From JBFWWP01 sp050246115 (lineage in GTDB: Bacteria; Planctomycetota; UBA8108; UBA1146; JAJFFE01): a DNA stretch of 64,000 nucleotides. The notes under the pieces were generated by a model. The model saw only the letters and a list, made by a program, of their open reading frames with translations, had not been told where the DNA came from and did no database searches. Of this stretch, positions 20,899 to 29,014 are shown piece by piece. The first letter of the stretch is position 1. The number at the start of each line of letters is the position of its first letter. The stretch covers positions 53,073-117,072 of the forward strand of contig JBFWWP010000020.1 of NCBI GenBank assembly GCA_050246115.1, written 5' to 3'. Made by a program: the position numbers and the translations under genes.

Positions 20899-21597
20899 AT
20901 GAAATTGAACGACTCCAACCGACCCATGCGGGTCCTCGAGAAGGTGCTCCAGGGAGGCCTGGGCAGCGGGAACCTCGGGGTCGTGATGTCCCGGCGCGGC
21001 ACCGGCAAGATGGCCGTCCTGACGTCCATTGCGCTCGACAACGCCATGGATGGCCGCGGCACCCTCCACGTCGCCATCGGCGAGTCCGTCGCCGACGTGC
21101 GCGCGTACCACGACGAAGTGCTCGCGGAGATCTTGTCCAGCATCGGGGTGACGAACAAGCTCGAGGTCACTTCGGGCATCGAACGTAGCAAGCAGATCTA
21201 CACCTTCCGCGACGGGAAGTTCACTTTGCGGCGACTTCGAGAGACCCTCGACTTCCTCCGCGGTGGGCCCGAGTTTGCGCCGACCCTCATCGAACTCCAA
21301 GGGTGGCCCGACTTCGATACCGTGACCGCGGACGAACTTGGCGAACTCCGGAAAATCGCCCGCGACTACCAGAGCGAGATCTGGTTGGCCGCCCACACGC
21401 ACCGTGACGGCGACGTGAGTGGCTCGGGAGTTCCGGAGAGCGTCGCGCGCCACTTGGACCAAATCGAAGTTCTGATCGCGCTCGACCCCGTCGGCGAACA
21501 CGTCAAGATCAACGTCGTCAAGGCCCACGGTCGCCCGGTTCCGGGCAACGTCCACCTCGAGTTGGACCCCAACACGATGCTGATCCGCTGGCGGTAG
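20899..21597 (+). CDS. P-loop ATPase-like protein, KaiC/RecA-type fold
   Basis: 232 residues. Near the N-terminus GNLGVVMSRRGTGKMAVLTSIAL resembles a Walker A loop (GxxGxGK followed by M instead of T/S), and TLIELQGWPD and IWLAAHTHRDG sit where a RecA/DnaB-like Walker B and sensor strand would be. No signal peptide. Similar short P-loop proteins occur in planctomycetes and relatives, function unknown to me. Loss of the Walker A Thr/Ser suggests weak or no hydrolysis. The start is the ATG before KLNDSNRPM. Confidence 0.65.
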   Translation: MKLNDSNRPMRVLEKVLQGGLGSGNLGVVMSRRGTGKMAVLTSIALDNAMDGRGTLHVAIGESVADVRAYHDEVLAEILSSIGVTNKLEVTSGIERSKQIYTFRDGKFTLRRLRETLDFLRGGPEFAPTLIELQGWPDFDTVTADELGELRKIARDYQSEIWLAAHTHRDGDVSGSGVPESVARHLDQIEVLIALDPVGEHVKINVVKAHGRPVPGNVHLELDPNTMLIRWR

Positions 21598-21775
21598 CGT
21601 CCCGGGGTCGTCGCCAACGACTCCGGCCTGGCGGATTGTGAATCTCTCGCGGAGCGCGTGACCTACGGCGAAGGCTTTCGGGGGCTCTCGAAGGCGCTCT
21701 CGTCGTGGACGTAACTCACAAGCCTGCGCAGCCCACGTCAGCGCATCTCAAACTCCACTCGCCCGCTGGCACGGT

Positions 21776-23332
21776 TCACTGCGCGGCCACGCGGTCCACC
21801 AGGGCTCGATCGCCCATGACGCCCACGGTCTGTTGGTACAGCGCCAGCCCCCGCTGCCCCCCCAGTTCGGCGCCGCCGCCGGCCCGCCCTGGCCCCCCGT
21901 GGAGCATCTGCGGAAGCGCTACCCCAGAACCCGGGGCTTGGTCGGCGCCCTTCTCCGAGCCCAGGTAGACTCGGCCGGTGGTGGCCCCGCCGGCACGGAG
22001 GTAGCTCGCGATCCAACCGGCGTCATCCGAGTAGAGCGACGTCACCAGGGTTCCTTGGCTCGCCCCGACGTCTGCGGCCGCCGTGCCCGCGTCGCCATCG
22101 TACCCGAGCAGCGTGGCCACCGGGCCGAAGACCTCGAGTTCGTGAACCACGCCGGCACCTGCGGAGGCCTCGCGGCGCAACAGGGTGGGGCCAAAGAAGT
22201 AGCCCGTACCGGGAGCCGCGCCGAGTCCATTCACGCGCTCCCCGGTTCCAAGCACGAGCGTGGCCGCGGCGCGCAGACGCTCGACACCGTGCACTGCGGC
22301 GTCGAGTTGCTCGCGGGTGGCCAACGGGCCCATGGTCACCGACGGCTCCGCCGGGTTCCCGACGACCACCCGGGAGAGTCGCTCCGTGAGCTCCCGTTGG
22401 ATCTCGTCGAGGCGTTCGCGAGGGGCGAAAATGCGTCTCACCGCCGTGCACTTCTGCCCGGACTTCTGCGTCAGCTCGCGCTCCACATCGCGGTAGAAGA
22501 GCGCCAGCGTCTCCGACCCCTCCTCCACGTCGGGCGCCAGCACGGCAGCGTTCAGGCTGTCGGCCTCCACGTTCACCGCAACGCCTTGGCGAAGGAGGTT
22601 GCGGTGCTCGCGAATCCGCAGCGCAGTGTCCGCCGAGCCCGTGAACGCCACCACGTCCTGGCCTTGAAGGTGATCGAAGGCATCGCCCAGCGAGCCGCAC
22701 ACCAACGACAGCGAGCCGCGCGGCAAGATGCCCGCCTCGACCACGATCTCCACGCAGCGCTCGGTGAGCCACGCCGTGCTGGTCGCCGGCTTGGTCAGAA
22801 CCGGCACACCGGCCAAGAGCGCGCAGGCAGCCTTCTCCGCGAATCCCCAGCAAGGGAAGTTGAACGCGTTGATGTGGATCGCGACGCCTCGCTTGGGGAG
22901 TCGCAGGTGTTGCCCCCAAGAACGGGCCGATCGTCCGAGTTGAACGCCGTCGCCGTCGAGTTGCCACACGCCGTCGCCCAGATCCTTACCCAACGACGCA
23001 TAGTAGTAGAGGGTCCCAGTGGCGCCATCGAGGTCGAACTTGGCGTCCTTTCGGGTGGTGCCGCACGTCGCGAGCGACAGCTCGATGAGTTCGTCGCGGC
23101 GTTCGTGCAGCGCCTTCGACATGGCCGCCAGGAGCCCTGCACGTTCCGGGATGGTAAGGCTCCGAAGCGCCTCTCCGCCGGTCGTCCGGGCAAAGGCGAG
23201 CGCTGCGCCGAAGTCCAGTCCCGAACTCGACGCCTGGGCAATCGGTTCCTCGGTGCAGGGGTTGATCAAGGGTCGGAAACCGGCCTCGGCCTGCCACCAG
23301 CGTCCTTCCACGAAACAACGCAGGGTTCTCAC
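21776..23332 (-). CDS. PaaZ-like aldehyde dehydrogenase
   Basis: 518 residues of the aldehyde dehydrogenase fold, closest in pattern to the N-terminal half of PaaZ and to 3,4-dehydroadipyl-CoA semialdehyde dehydrogenase (BoxD). The catalytic Cys is in QKSGQKCTAVRR, the general base region in VNVEADSLN, and the NAD(P)-binding signature is INAFNFPCWG...VLTKPATSTAW. It oxidises an aldehyde, often a ring-cleavage CoA semialdehyde. No hydratase domain and no paa or box genes are nearby, so the substrate is open. The start is GTG at 23332, with TTGGAGG 6 bases upstream. Confidence 0.9.
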   Translation of the reverse strand: MRTLRCFVEGRWWQAEAGFRPLINPCTEEPIAQASSSGLDFGAALAFARTTGGEALRSLTIPERAGLLAAMSKALHERRDELIELSLATCGTTRKDAKFDLDGATGTLYYYASLGKDLGDGVWQLDGDGVQLGRSARSWGQHLRLPKRGVAIHINAFNFPCWGFAEKAACALLAGVPVLTKPATSTAWLTERCVEIVVEAGILPRGSLSLVCGSLGDAFDHLQGQDVVAFTGSADTALRIREHRNLLRQGVAVNVEADSLNAAVLAPDVEEGSETLALFYRDVERELTQKSGQKCTAVRRIFAPRERLDEIQRELTERLSRVVVGNPAEPSVTMGPLATREQLDAAVHGVERLRAAATLVLGTGERVNGLGAAPGTGYFFGPTLLRREASAGAGVVHELEVFGPVATLLGYDGDAGTAAADVGASQGTLVTSLYSDDAGWIASYLRAGGATTGRVYLGSEKGADQAPGSGVALPQMLHGGPGRAGGGAELGGQRGLALYQQTVGVMGDRALVDRVAAQ

Positions 23333-23587
23333 GGAGAGCCTCCAATCAGCGTGACGAAGCGAAACGGCGCGAACCGCGCGTGCGCGGCTTCCGCGACGCC
23401 CCCGATTCTGACCCGAAGTCCCGAGAGAAAGCACCCCAAGATGGAACCTGGCCCAAGGCCGTAGAGGAACGGTCGGCGACGGCCCCCCCGGGCTCCCGGC
23501 CCCCGAAGGCGGGGAGCCGGTTGGAGGCGTCGCGGATCCTGCGACCTCGCCGCCGCGATTCGCCGACCGGAGACCTTAGAGACCTTA

Positions 23588-23765
23588 GGAGTCGCCCAAG
23601 AATAACTTCACCCTCTTGCTCGTCGCTTCGGGCCATCTTCGACCGATCCGAAAACCTCGTAATCCTCACCGGAACTAAGGCTACGCCTCCGGTTTCGAGC
23701 TTTCCGGATCGGCCGAATCTGACCCAAATCGACGGCAAGATGTCGAAGTTATCGTGGGCGACTCC
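23588..23765 (-). mobile_element. foldback MITE copy A (TTA target duplication)
   Basis: 178-bp element with terminal inverted repeats GGAGTCGCCCAAGAAT / imperfect partner, flanked by direct TTA (23585-23587 and 23766-23768). It is inverted relative to copies B and C and about 95% like them. The whole element is an imperfect palindrome around a central ACCGGA...TCCGGT hairpin. The right TTA is the reverse complement of the TAA stop codon of the gene at 23766-25805, so the insertion sits exactly at that stop. It encodes no transposase. Confidence 0.85.
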
Positions 23766-25805
23766 TTAGGGCGCCTGACAGGCTCCCAACGAATCCAACG
23801 TGGGGTCGAGGCCGGCGCCGGGGAACGGATACGGCGGCGTGGCACCGTTCGTGAAGAGGTAACTGAGCGCGTAGATCGCGTCTCCGATGTTGACGCTGCT
23901 GTCGTCGTTCACGTCCGCCGCGTCGGGGCAGGTGGGCGCTGCACCGCCCGCGAACAGGAAGGTCAAGATCGCAATGGCGTCCGCGATGTCGATCGAGCCG
24001 GTGCGGTTCGCGTCTCCGCGCAGGAACTCGACCTGCCCAGGAGCGACGATCGTCACGCGCCCGTGCAGCGGGAACGGTGCGATGCTCGGACCCAACGACG
24101 GGGAGAAGATCGTGTTGAGCGGCGGCGAACCGAGACCATCGACGAAGCGGATCTCGGTCGTCGTCCCGACGGCCAAGCCGGGAACGACATCGTACTCCAG
24201 TCCGGCCAGCATTTGGTTTGCGCTCGGCGGGAACGTGCGGAAGTCGAACGGGGACGTGGTATCCAGAATGATCCCGGCCACGATGTTCGAATCGGCTCCG
24301 CTCCCGCCGTACTCGATGTCGACGAACTCGGGCGCGAGGGACTGGGTGATCGATCCCTGCAACGTGAGTTCGCTCAAGGCCAAAATGTTGGCGTCGTAGC
24401 CGATACCGACCTGGAACCCTTGGATCGGCTCGGGGTGCGAGGCGAAGATCGGGTGAATGACCCCCACCTCGCCGGCCACCAGCTGAATGCGCGGCAGTTT
24501 GATCGAGTTGGCCGGGATGCTTCCGCTCACATACGAAGCGCGGACTCGGTTACCGGTCCCGCCGGGTCCGGTGACCGTCAAGGTGACCGTGAACGGTCCC
24601 GGCTCGACGTACAAGTGCGTGGGTGCCAACTCGGTCGACGTGCTGCCGTCACCAAAGTCCCAGAGGACAGTGTCGAACACGCTGGCGATGCTGGGCGTAA
24701 AAGCGACGGAGAGCGGAAGCATTCCGGAAGTCGGCGAACCCACGAAATCGACCGTTGGGGGCGGTACCTCGTTCATGTAGAAGACTGCCCCGAACGCCAC
24801 GAACGCGACATGGATGTAGTCCAAGGAGTCCATACTGACGCTCGGCTGCGCCGCAACGCTCAGGAACGGGGTCAGGCTCGATACGGTCCAAACAGCGCCG
24901 GCATCCAACTCGTGGAGCCGAATCTGCCCCCCTTTTGCGAACACCAACGCGGCGTGCCCGCTCTGCCCGGCGGCAATCTGCGGGTTACCCGCGGGCCCAG
25001 CGTCGCGCAACTCGGGCGCGGTGTACACACCGGCTGCCGAGCGGCGAACGTAGCGAATCGCGGAGCCGTCGAGAAAGGCCACGTGCACCGAGCCGGCACT
25101 GTCCACGTCGAGGTCGAGCGTGCCCGTCCCCGCCGTCAGGGTGGCGATGGTTTCTTCGGCGCCGACCGTAGTCCCATCGAAGGTACGTCCGAACAGAGTT
25201 CCCGACCGCACATAGCCGATGAACGAGACGCCACCCCCGAGAGCCGCCAACGCCGGGCTCGCGCCACTGCCGATCAGGACCGTGGCGCCACCGTTGCGAA
25301 CTGCGAGGATCTCGGCCGGAGCGGCGCCGACTTGCTGCTCCCACACGATGTCGATCGCGCCCTGCTCATTCACTTGGACCACGGGGTTACGGTCATCGAT
25401 GCCATCATTCGTCGTGATCGCCTGGGCCGAGCTGAATTGTCCACCGTTGTTGTTGCGGTAGAGCACTTCCAAACCCATGGCACCGGGTTCGACCGACAAC
25501 TCGTCATACACCACGTGCAGCAGAAACGAAGATCCGACCGCGAGCCGACCACGACCGATGGGCTGAGGGGTCGCCGCGACCGGCAGCTGCTGGCCGAACC
25601 CGAAGAGAGTACTGGCGAGGAAAAGGTCGTCGCCGTCGCCGAACAGGATGGCGACGGTGTCGTTGGTACCGACCTGCAGGTCCGGCGCGGAGAAACCACC
25701 GCTCGAAGAGGCTTGAATGGGTTGGTTGAAACTCTGAGCCGACAACTCGGTCGCGCCGCACACCAACAACACGACGCACACCCACCGGCAGGAAATTCCC
25801 GACAT
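23766..25805 (-). CDS. secreted PKD / cohesin-like / dockerin protein
   Basis: 679 residues. Signal peptide 1-23 (...CGATELSAQ). Residues ~25-360 are repeating beta-propeller-like strands (IDIVWEQQVG, LDLDVDSAGSVHVAFLDG, IHVAFVAFG). A PKD domain covers ~365-435 (VLWDFGDGS). A cohesin-like beta-sandwich covers ~445-600 (IQGFQVGIGYDANILALSEL). Two dockerin-type repeats end the protein (GDANRTGSIDIADAIAIL, VNDDSSVNIGDAIYAL). Probably an extracellular or surface adhesion or scaffold component; no enzymatic motif. GAGGGAG precedes the ATG. The TAA stop coincides with the target duplication of MITE copy A. Confidence 0.85.
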   Translation of the reverse strand: MSGISCRWVCVVLLVCGATELSAQSFNQPIQASSSGGFSAPDLQVGTNDTVAILFGDGDDLFLASTLFGFGQQLPVAATPQPIGRGRLAVGSSFLLHVVYDELSVEPGAMGLEVLYRNNNGGQFSSAQAITTNDGIDDRNPVVQVNEQGAIDIVWEQQVGAAPAEILAVRNGGATVLIGSGASPALAALGGGVSFIGYVRSGTLFGRTFDGTTVGAEETIATLTAGTGTLDLDVDSAGSVHVAFLDGSAIRYVRRSAAGVYTAPELRDAGPAGNPQIAAGQSGHAALVFAKGGQIRLHELDAGAVWTVSSLTPFLSVAAQPSVSMDSLDYIHVAFVAFGAVFYMNEVPPPTVDFVGSPTSGMLPLSVAFTPSIASVFDTVLWDFGDGSTSTELAPTHLYVEPGPFTVTLTVTGPGGTGNRVRASYVSGSIPANSIKLPRIQLVAGEVGVIHPIFASHPEPIQGFQVGIGYDANILALSELTLQGSITQSLAPEFVDIEYGGSGADSNIVAGIILDTTSPFDFRTFPPSANQMLAGLEYDVVPGLAVGTTTEIRFVDGLGSPPLNTIFSPSLGPSIAPFPLHGRVTIVAPGQVEFLRGDANRTGSIDIADAIAILTFLFAGGAAPTCPDAADVNDDSSVNIGDAIYALSYLFTNGATPPYPFPGAGLDPTLDSLGACQAP

Positions 25806-26093
25806 GCGGCGCTCCCTCGCGCGAGTAGTACTCGCGAATAACCGCTGACCCAGAATTCAGAACGCGACGTTAAGAAAGCGAGCCGGAGGCCTACCCGTCC
25901 CAGGCGAACGGACGCCGCTCGGCGGCGCACGGAACCGGGGCCTCGATCCAGAACCAAACTGGCTCCGATGAAACCAGGAAAGCCAGAATTTCCAAGCTCA
26001 ATCGGGCGCTCGTCGACCCTGAGTTGCGATAGATCAAGTCCGGGCGACGTAGAGGCCCGCGTTCCCGTGCTCAACTCGTCGAACGGGCCCTTA
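25806..26093. other. upstream region of the PKD protein gene
   Basis: Gene-free stretch, part of the 514 bp between two minus-strand genes; the rest is MITE copy B and a short remnant. It should hold the promoter of the PKD protein gene. Nothing else recognised. Confidence 0.35.
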
Positions 26094-26272
26094 GGAGTCG
26101 CCCAAGAATGACTTCGACATCTTGCCGTCGATTTGGGTCAGATTTGGCCGATCCGGAAAGCTCGAAACCGGAGGCGTAGCCTTAGTTCCGGTGAGGATTT
26201 CGAGGTTTTCGGATCGGTCGAAGATGGCCCGAAGCGACGAGCAAGAGGGTGAAGCTATTCTTGGGCGACTCC
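26094..26272 (+). mobile_element. foldback MITE copy B (TTA target duplication)
   Basis: 179 bp, same family as copies A and C, almost identical to C. Terminal repeats GGAGTCGCCCAAGAAT and ATTCTTGGGCGACTCC are perfect inverted repeats of 16 bp, flanked by TTA at 26091-26093 and 26273-26275. Located 44 bp 3' of the stop codon of the gene at 26320-26901. Directly after the right TTA a further GGAGTCGCCC follows, so this copy appears to abut an older element end. Confidence 0.88.
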
Positions 26273-26275
26273 TTA

Positions 26276-26285
26276 GGAGTCGCCC
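26276..26285 (+). repeat. solo MITE terminal repeat remnant
   Basis: GGAGTCGCCC, identical to the outer 10 bases of the MITE terminal repeat, preceded by TTA and followed by unrelated sequence. Best read as the stub of an earlier insertion into which, or next to which, copy B inserted. Confidence 0.55.
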
Positions 26286-26319
26286 GCCCTCGAGAGCCCT
26301 TGGGAAGAACCTAGGTCCT

Positions 26320-26901
26320 TCAGGTCCCGGTGCGCGCGCGGCCCAGCAACTCGGTGGTATCGGGGACCGAATCGGCGTGGTCTCCGCGCTCGAGGCGGCG
26401 GACGAGGATCGCCTCCGCTTCGCGGCTCGCTCCGCCTGCGACGAGCGCGCGCGCGAACTCGAGTTCGATCTCGGCGACGTTCCGGTCAGCGACTCCCCAG
26501 GCGCCCCGCGCGAGATCGTAGGCACGGCGCAACGATTCGGCGGCAGCGCCCCAGTCGCCGCGGACGAGGAGGCGTCGACCCAGTGAAGCCCTGGCAGCGA
26601 CCTCGGACGCCACGTCGGGAAAGCCCTGGTGATCGAATCCGTGGACCCGAGCGCGCTCGAAGTCTGCGTCCGAGAGCGCGTCGAAGACCGGGTCCTCCGA
26701 CTCCGCGAGTCCCTGCATCTGGGCGAAGCGCAGCTGCTCTTGCGCCGCCCGAAACTGGGCGCGCTCCGCTTCGACGTCGGCATTCCTACGAGCCGACGAG
26801 AGCCACGCGACCCCAGTCAAGGATGCAAGCAAACAGAAACCGCACACGAACAGAGCGATGAGAGCGCTCGCTGGCGGTCCAGTCCTGACATCGTCGGCCA
26901 C
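26320..26901 (-). CDS. membrane-anchored helical (TPR-like) protein
   Basis: 193 residues. One N-terminal membrane helix (ALIALFVCGFCLLASLTGVAWL, ~13-34) is followed by an Ala/Glu/Gln-rich coiled coil (~38-65) and two TPR-like repeats (GDWGAAAESLRRAYDLARG, IELEFARALVAGGASREAEAIL). Likely a bitopic inner-membrane scaffold; function unknown. The start is GTG, preceded by AAGGAGGTGAGGCA. Flanked on both sides by MITE copies B and C. Confidence 0.65.
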   Translation of the reverse strand: MADDVRTGPPASALIALFVCGFCLLASLTGVAWLSSARRNADVEAERAQFRAAQEQLRFAQMQGLAESEDPVFDALSDADFERARVHGFDHQGFPDVASEVAARASLGRRLLVRGDWGAAAESLRRAYDLARGAWGVADRNVAEIELEFARALVAGGASREAEAILVRRLERGDHADSVPDTTELLGRARTGT

Positions 26902-26988
26902 TGCCTCACCTCCTTCTCCCCTTGGGTTCCACGGAAACGGTCGTGAACGCCCCCCCGGCTCCGCCAGCGCCCGAGTGCGAAGCTCTTA

Positions 26989-27167
26989 GGAGTCGCCCAA
27001 GAATGACTTCGACATCTTGCCGTCGATTTGGGTCAGATTCGGCCGATCCGGAAAGCTCGGAACCGGAGGCGTAGCCTTAGTTCCGGTGAGGATTTCGAGG
27101 TTTTCGGATCGGTCGAAGATGGCCCGAAGCGACGAGCAAGAGGGTGAAGTTATTCTTGGGCGACTCC
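26989..27167 (+). mobile_element. foldback MITE copy C (TTA target duplication)
   Basis: 179 bp, same orientation as B and nearly identical to it. TTA duplications at 26986-26988 and 27168-27170; perfect 16-bp terminal inverted repeats. Its right end lies two bases from the TGA of the YceI-like lipoprotein gene (27173). Like the other copies it is one long imperfect hairpin in RNA form, with no transposase. Confidence 0.88.
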
Positions 27168-27172
27168 TTAGA

Positions 27173-28678
27173 TCAAGGCCCCCTGGCGGGCCCTGCCTCG
27201 GGCAACAGCGGAAAGTCGAAGTCGAAGAGCATCGTGTCGCGCGACGGCTCCGGGCCATCCGGGCCGTCGATGCCGTAAGTGGCGCGCAATCGCAGCGAGA
27301 AACTACCGGTCACCTGTAGAACCGTCGTTCCGTCTTCGCCGACGATGAGTTCGAAGAACGCTGTCGCGCTCAGCGGAACGGGCGTATCCCGCAGGACGAA
27401 TTGCCCGTCGAGCGTAGCACGGGCTTGCACGCCGAACTGCAGCGGGTCGTTCGTGAACGTTCCCTCGAACCAGGCCCGCGGGAAGCGTTCGGCGTCGAGC
27501 AGCGTCGGACCGCGGATATGCTGATCCAGATCGGGGTGCCCCATGGTGACCGACGAGACCGGCACGTCGAAGCGACACCAGCCGGTTCGCAGCTCGGGCG
27601 ACCGAAACTCGAGCGTGCCCGACGCCCCCTTGGCGGCCCCGGAGTAATGATCGAGCGGCGGCGCAAAACGAAACAGTACCCGCGGGTCATCATTCCTCTC
27701 CGCCTCCACCGTTCGCCATACCGCCCCAACCGTGGAGTCTGGATCGGGCGTCGCTGCTCCCGAAACCGGGCGGGCCAGCGCGGGTAGCGGCAAACCGATC
27801 TCTTCCCAAGTCTTCAGCGGGACGTCGGCAGGGACGGGGTCGAAGGCGTCGCCGATGTCCGAGTTCGCGATCTGCCGCACCAGTTCCTCTTCGAGCAGCC
27901 GCGCGGCACTCGCGAGCACCCGCTCCCGCTCTTCCCAGCGCCCCCGCAGCGGATCGCCGCGATTGCTGAACACCGGCGTGTGGCAGTGGAACTGAGAGAA
28001 CAGCTCGGTCGTGACGAACAGCTCTCCTTCGGGAGAACGATACGGATGGAAATCCATGTAGAACGCTCGGTCGGAGCGGCCGAGACGCGCGGGCTCGGAG
28101 CGACGAAAGCGGCTGAAGGCGCCCTCGATCGCGCGACGTGCAGACTGAGCGAACTCGAAGCGGACATCGTCGCCGCTCCCGGCGACCGAGGTCGCCCCCG
28201 TGAGCGGCGTGATCTTGATCGGCACCACGACCTGCATGCGACCGACTCGCCATACGGGTGCGTCGGGTAGTTCGAGAAACTGGTCGCTTTGGGGCACCCG
28301 CCGGAAGGTGCGTACGAAGTTCTCGAGGCGGTCGACGTCGAGGTAGCGGCCTTGATAGACCGCTCGACCACGGGCGTTGACGAACGCGATCAGCGGTGTG
28401 AGCGCGACCTCGGCCGGAGCGCCCTCGGTGACCGAGATCACGCGCATAGGGATCCCCGCGTAGGCCGCGAAGAGCTCGATCTCCAAGAGGTCGTTCGCCT
28501 CGAAGCGCCGCGCCAGATCCGAGCGCTGCGGCTGAACGAACACGACGAGGGTCTCCGGCGGGACGGCCTCGGCCGCACCCGCGCGCCCCGCTCCATCGTC
28601 GTCGCGGGTCTCCCGTTGACAACCCCATACCAACAGCAGCAACCCCAGGGCCACCGCTCGGTTCGTCTTCGCGCGCAA
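27173..28678 (-). CDS. lipoprotein with C-terminal YceI-like domain
   Basis: 501 residues. The start is TTG at 28678 with GAGGAGGAACCG upstream, giving a lipoprotein signal (ALGLLLLVWGC, lipid Cys ~18). Residues ~40-125 may be a degenerate thioredoxin-like fold (LVVFVQPQRSDLARRF). A middle domain of unknown type follows (~130-320). Residues ~335-490 match the YceI lipocalin-like pattern (FDVPVSSVTMGHPDLDQHI, FPRAWFEGTF, VTGSFSLR). YceI proteins bind polyisoprenoids in the periplasm. A fused lipid-anchored form of this size is unusual. The stop is two bases from MITE copy C. Confidence 0.72.
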   Translation of the reverse strand: MRAKTNRAVALGLLLLVWGCQRETRDDDGAGRAGAAEAVPPETLVVFVQPQRSDLARRFEANDLLEIELFAAYAGIPMRVISVTEGAPAEVALTPLIAFVNARGRAVYQGRYLDVDRLENFVRTFRRVPQSDQFLELPDAPVWRVGRMQVVVPIKITPLTGATSVAGSGDDVRFEFAQSARRAIEGAFSRFRRSEPARLGRSDRAFYMDFHPYRSPEGELFVTTELFSQFHCHTPVFSNRGDPLRGRWEERERVLASAARLLEEELVRQIANSDIGDAFDPVPADVPLKTWEEIGLPLPALARPVSGAATPDPDSTVGAVWRTVEAERNDDPRVLFRFAPPLDHYSGAAKGASGTLEFRSPELRTGWCRFDVPVSSVTMGHPDLDQHIRGPTLLDAERFPRAWFEGTFTNDPLQFGVQARATLDGQFVLRDTPVPLSATAFFELIVGEDGTTVLQVTGSFSLRLRATYGIDGPDGPEPSRDTMLFDFDFPLLPEAGPARGP

Positions 28679-29014
28679 CGGTTCCTCCTCGCCTCTCCGT
28701 GATCGCGCTCGGCTATCGCGCGCCACCGGCAGGGTAGCCCAGGTTCGGCGGCGGCACCACGGGTCGCGCGGGATCGGTCGGTCGGTTACATTGAGTCGGG
28801 TCGGGGGCCCGCACGATCCCCGCGAGTCCGCATTGCGGCCCTCGGCGACAGCGGAAACCACCCGCCACGCCCCCAGGTGAAACGGCGTTCGTGCGGCACT
28901 CGGTTCCGGGCGACGGAACGGCGCGTCGCCGCTGCTTCGCGGGAAGTCGTCCTCCCTGGCATTCGCGCCGGGCGCTCGTGATCGAAGGATTCAGGCCAAG
29001 TTCCAGGAGTCGGC
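28679..29014. other. divergent intergenic region, no gene seen
   Basis: 336 bp between the YceI-like lipoprotein gene (minus) and ispG (plus). Promoters of both are expected. No clear -10/-35 or RNA structure could be picked out. Confidence 0.35.

Noticed and set aside
26122..26272. Conserved open frame MPSIWVRFGRSGKL... inside the MITEs as a gene
   Set aside because: It is conserved only because the DNA repeat is; it runs through both strands, has no own stop and no ribosome site.
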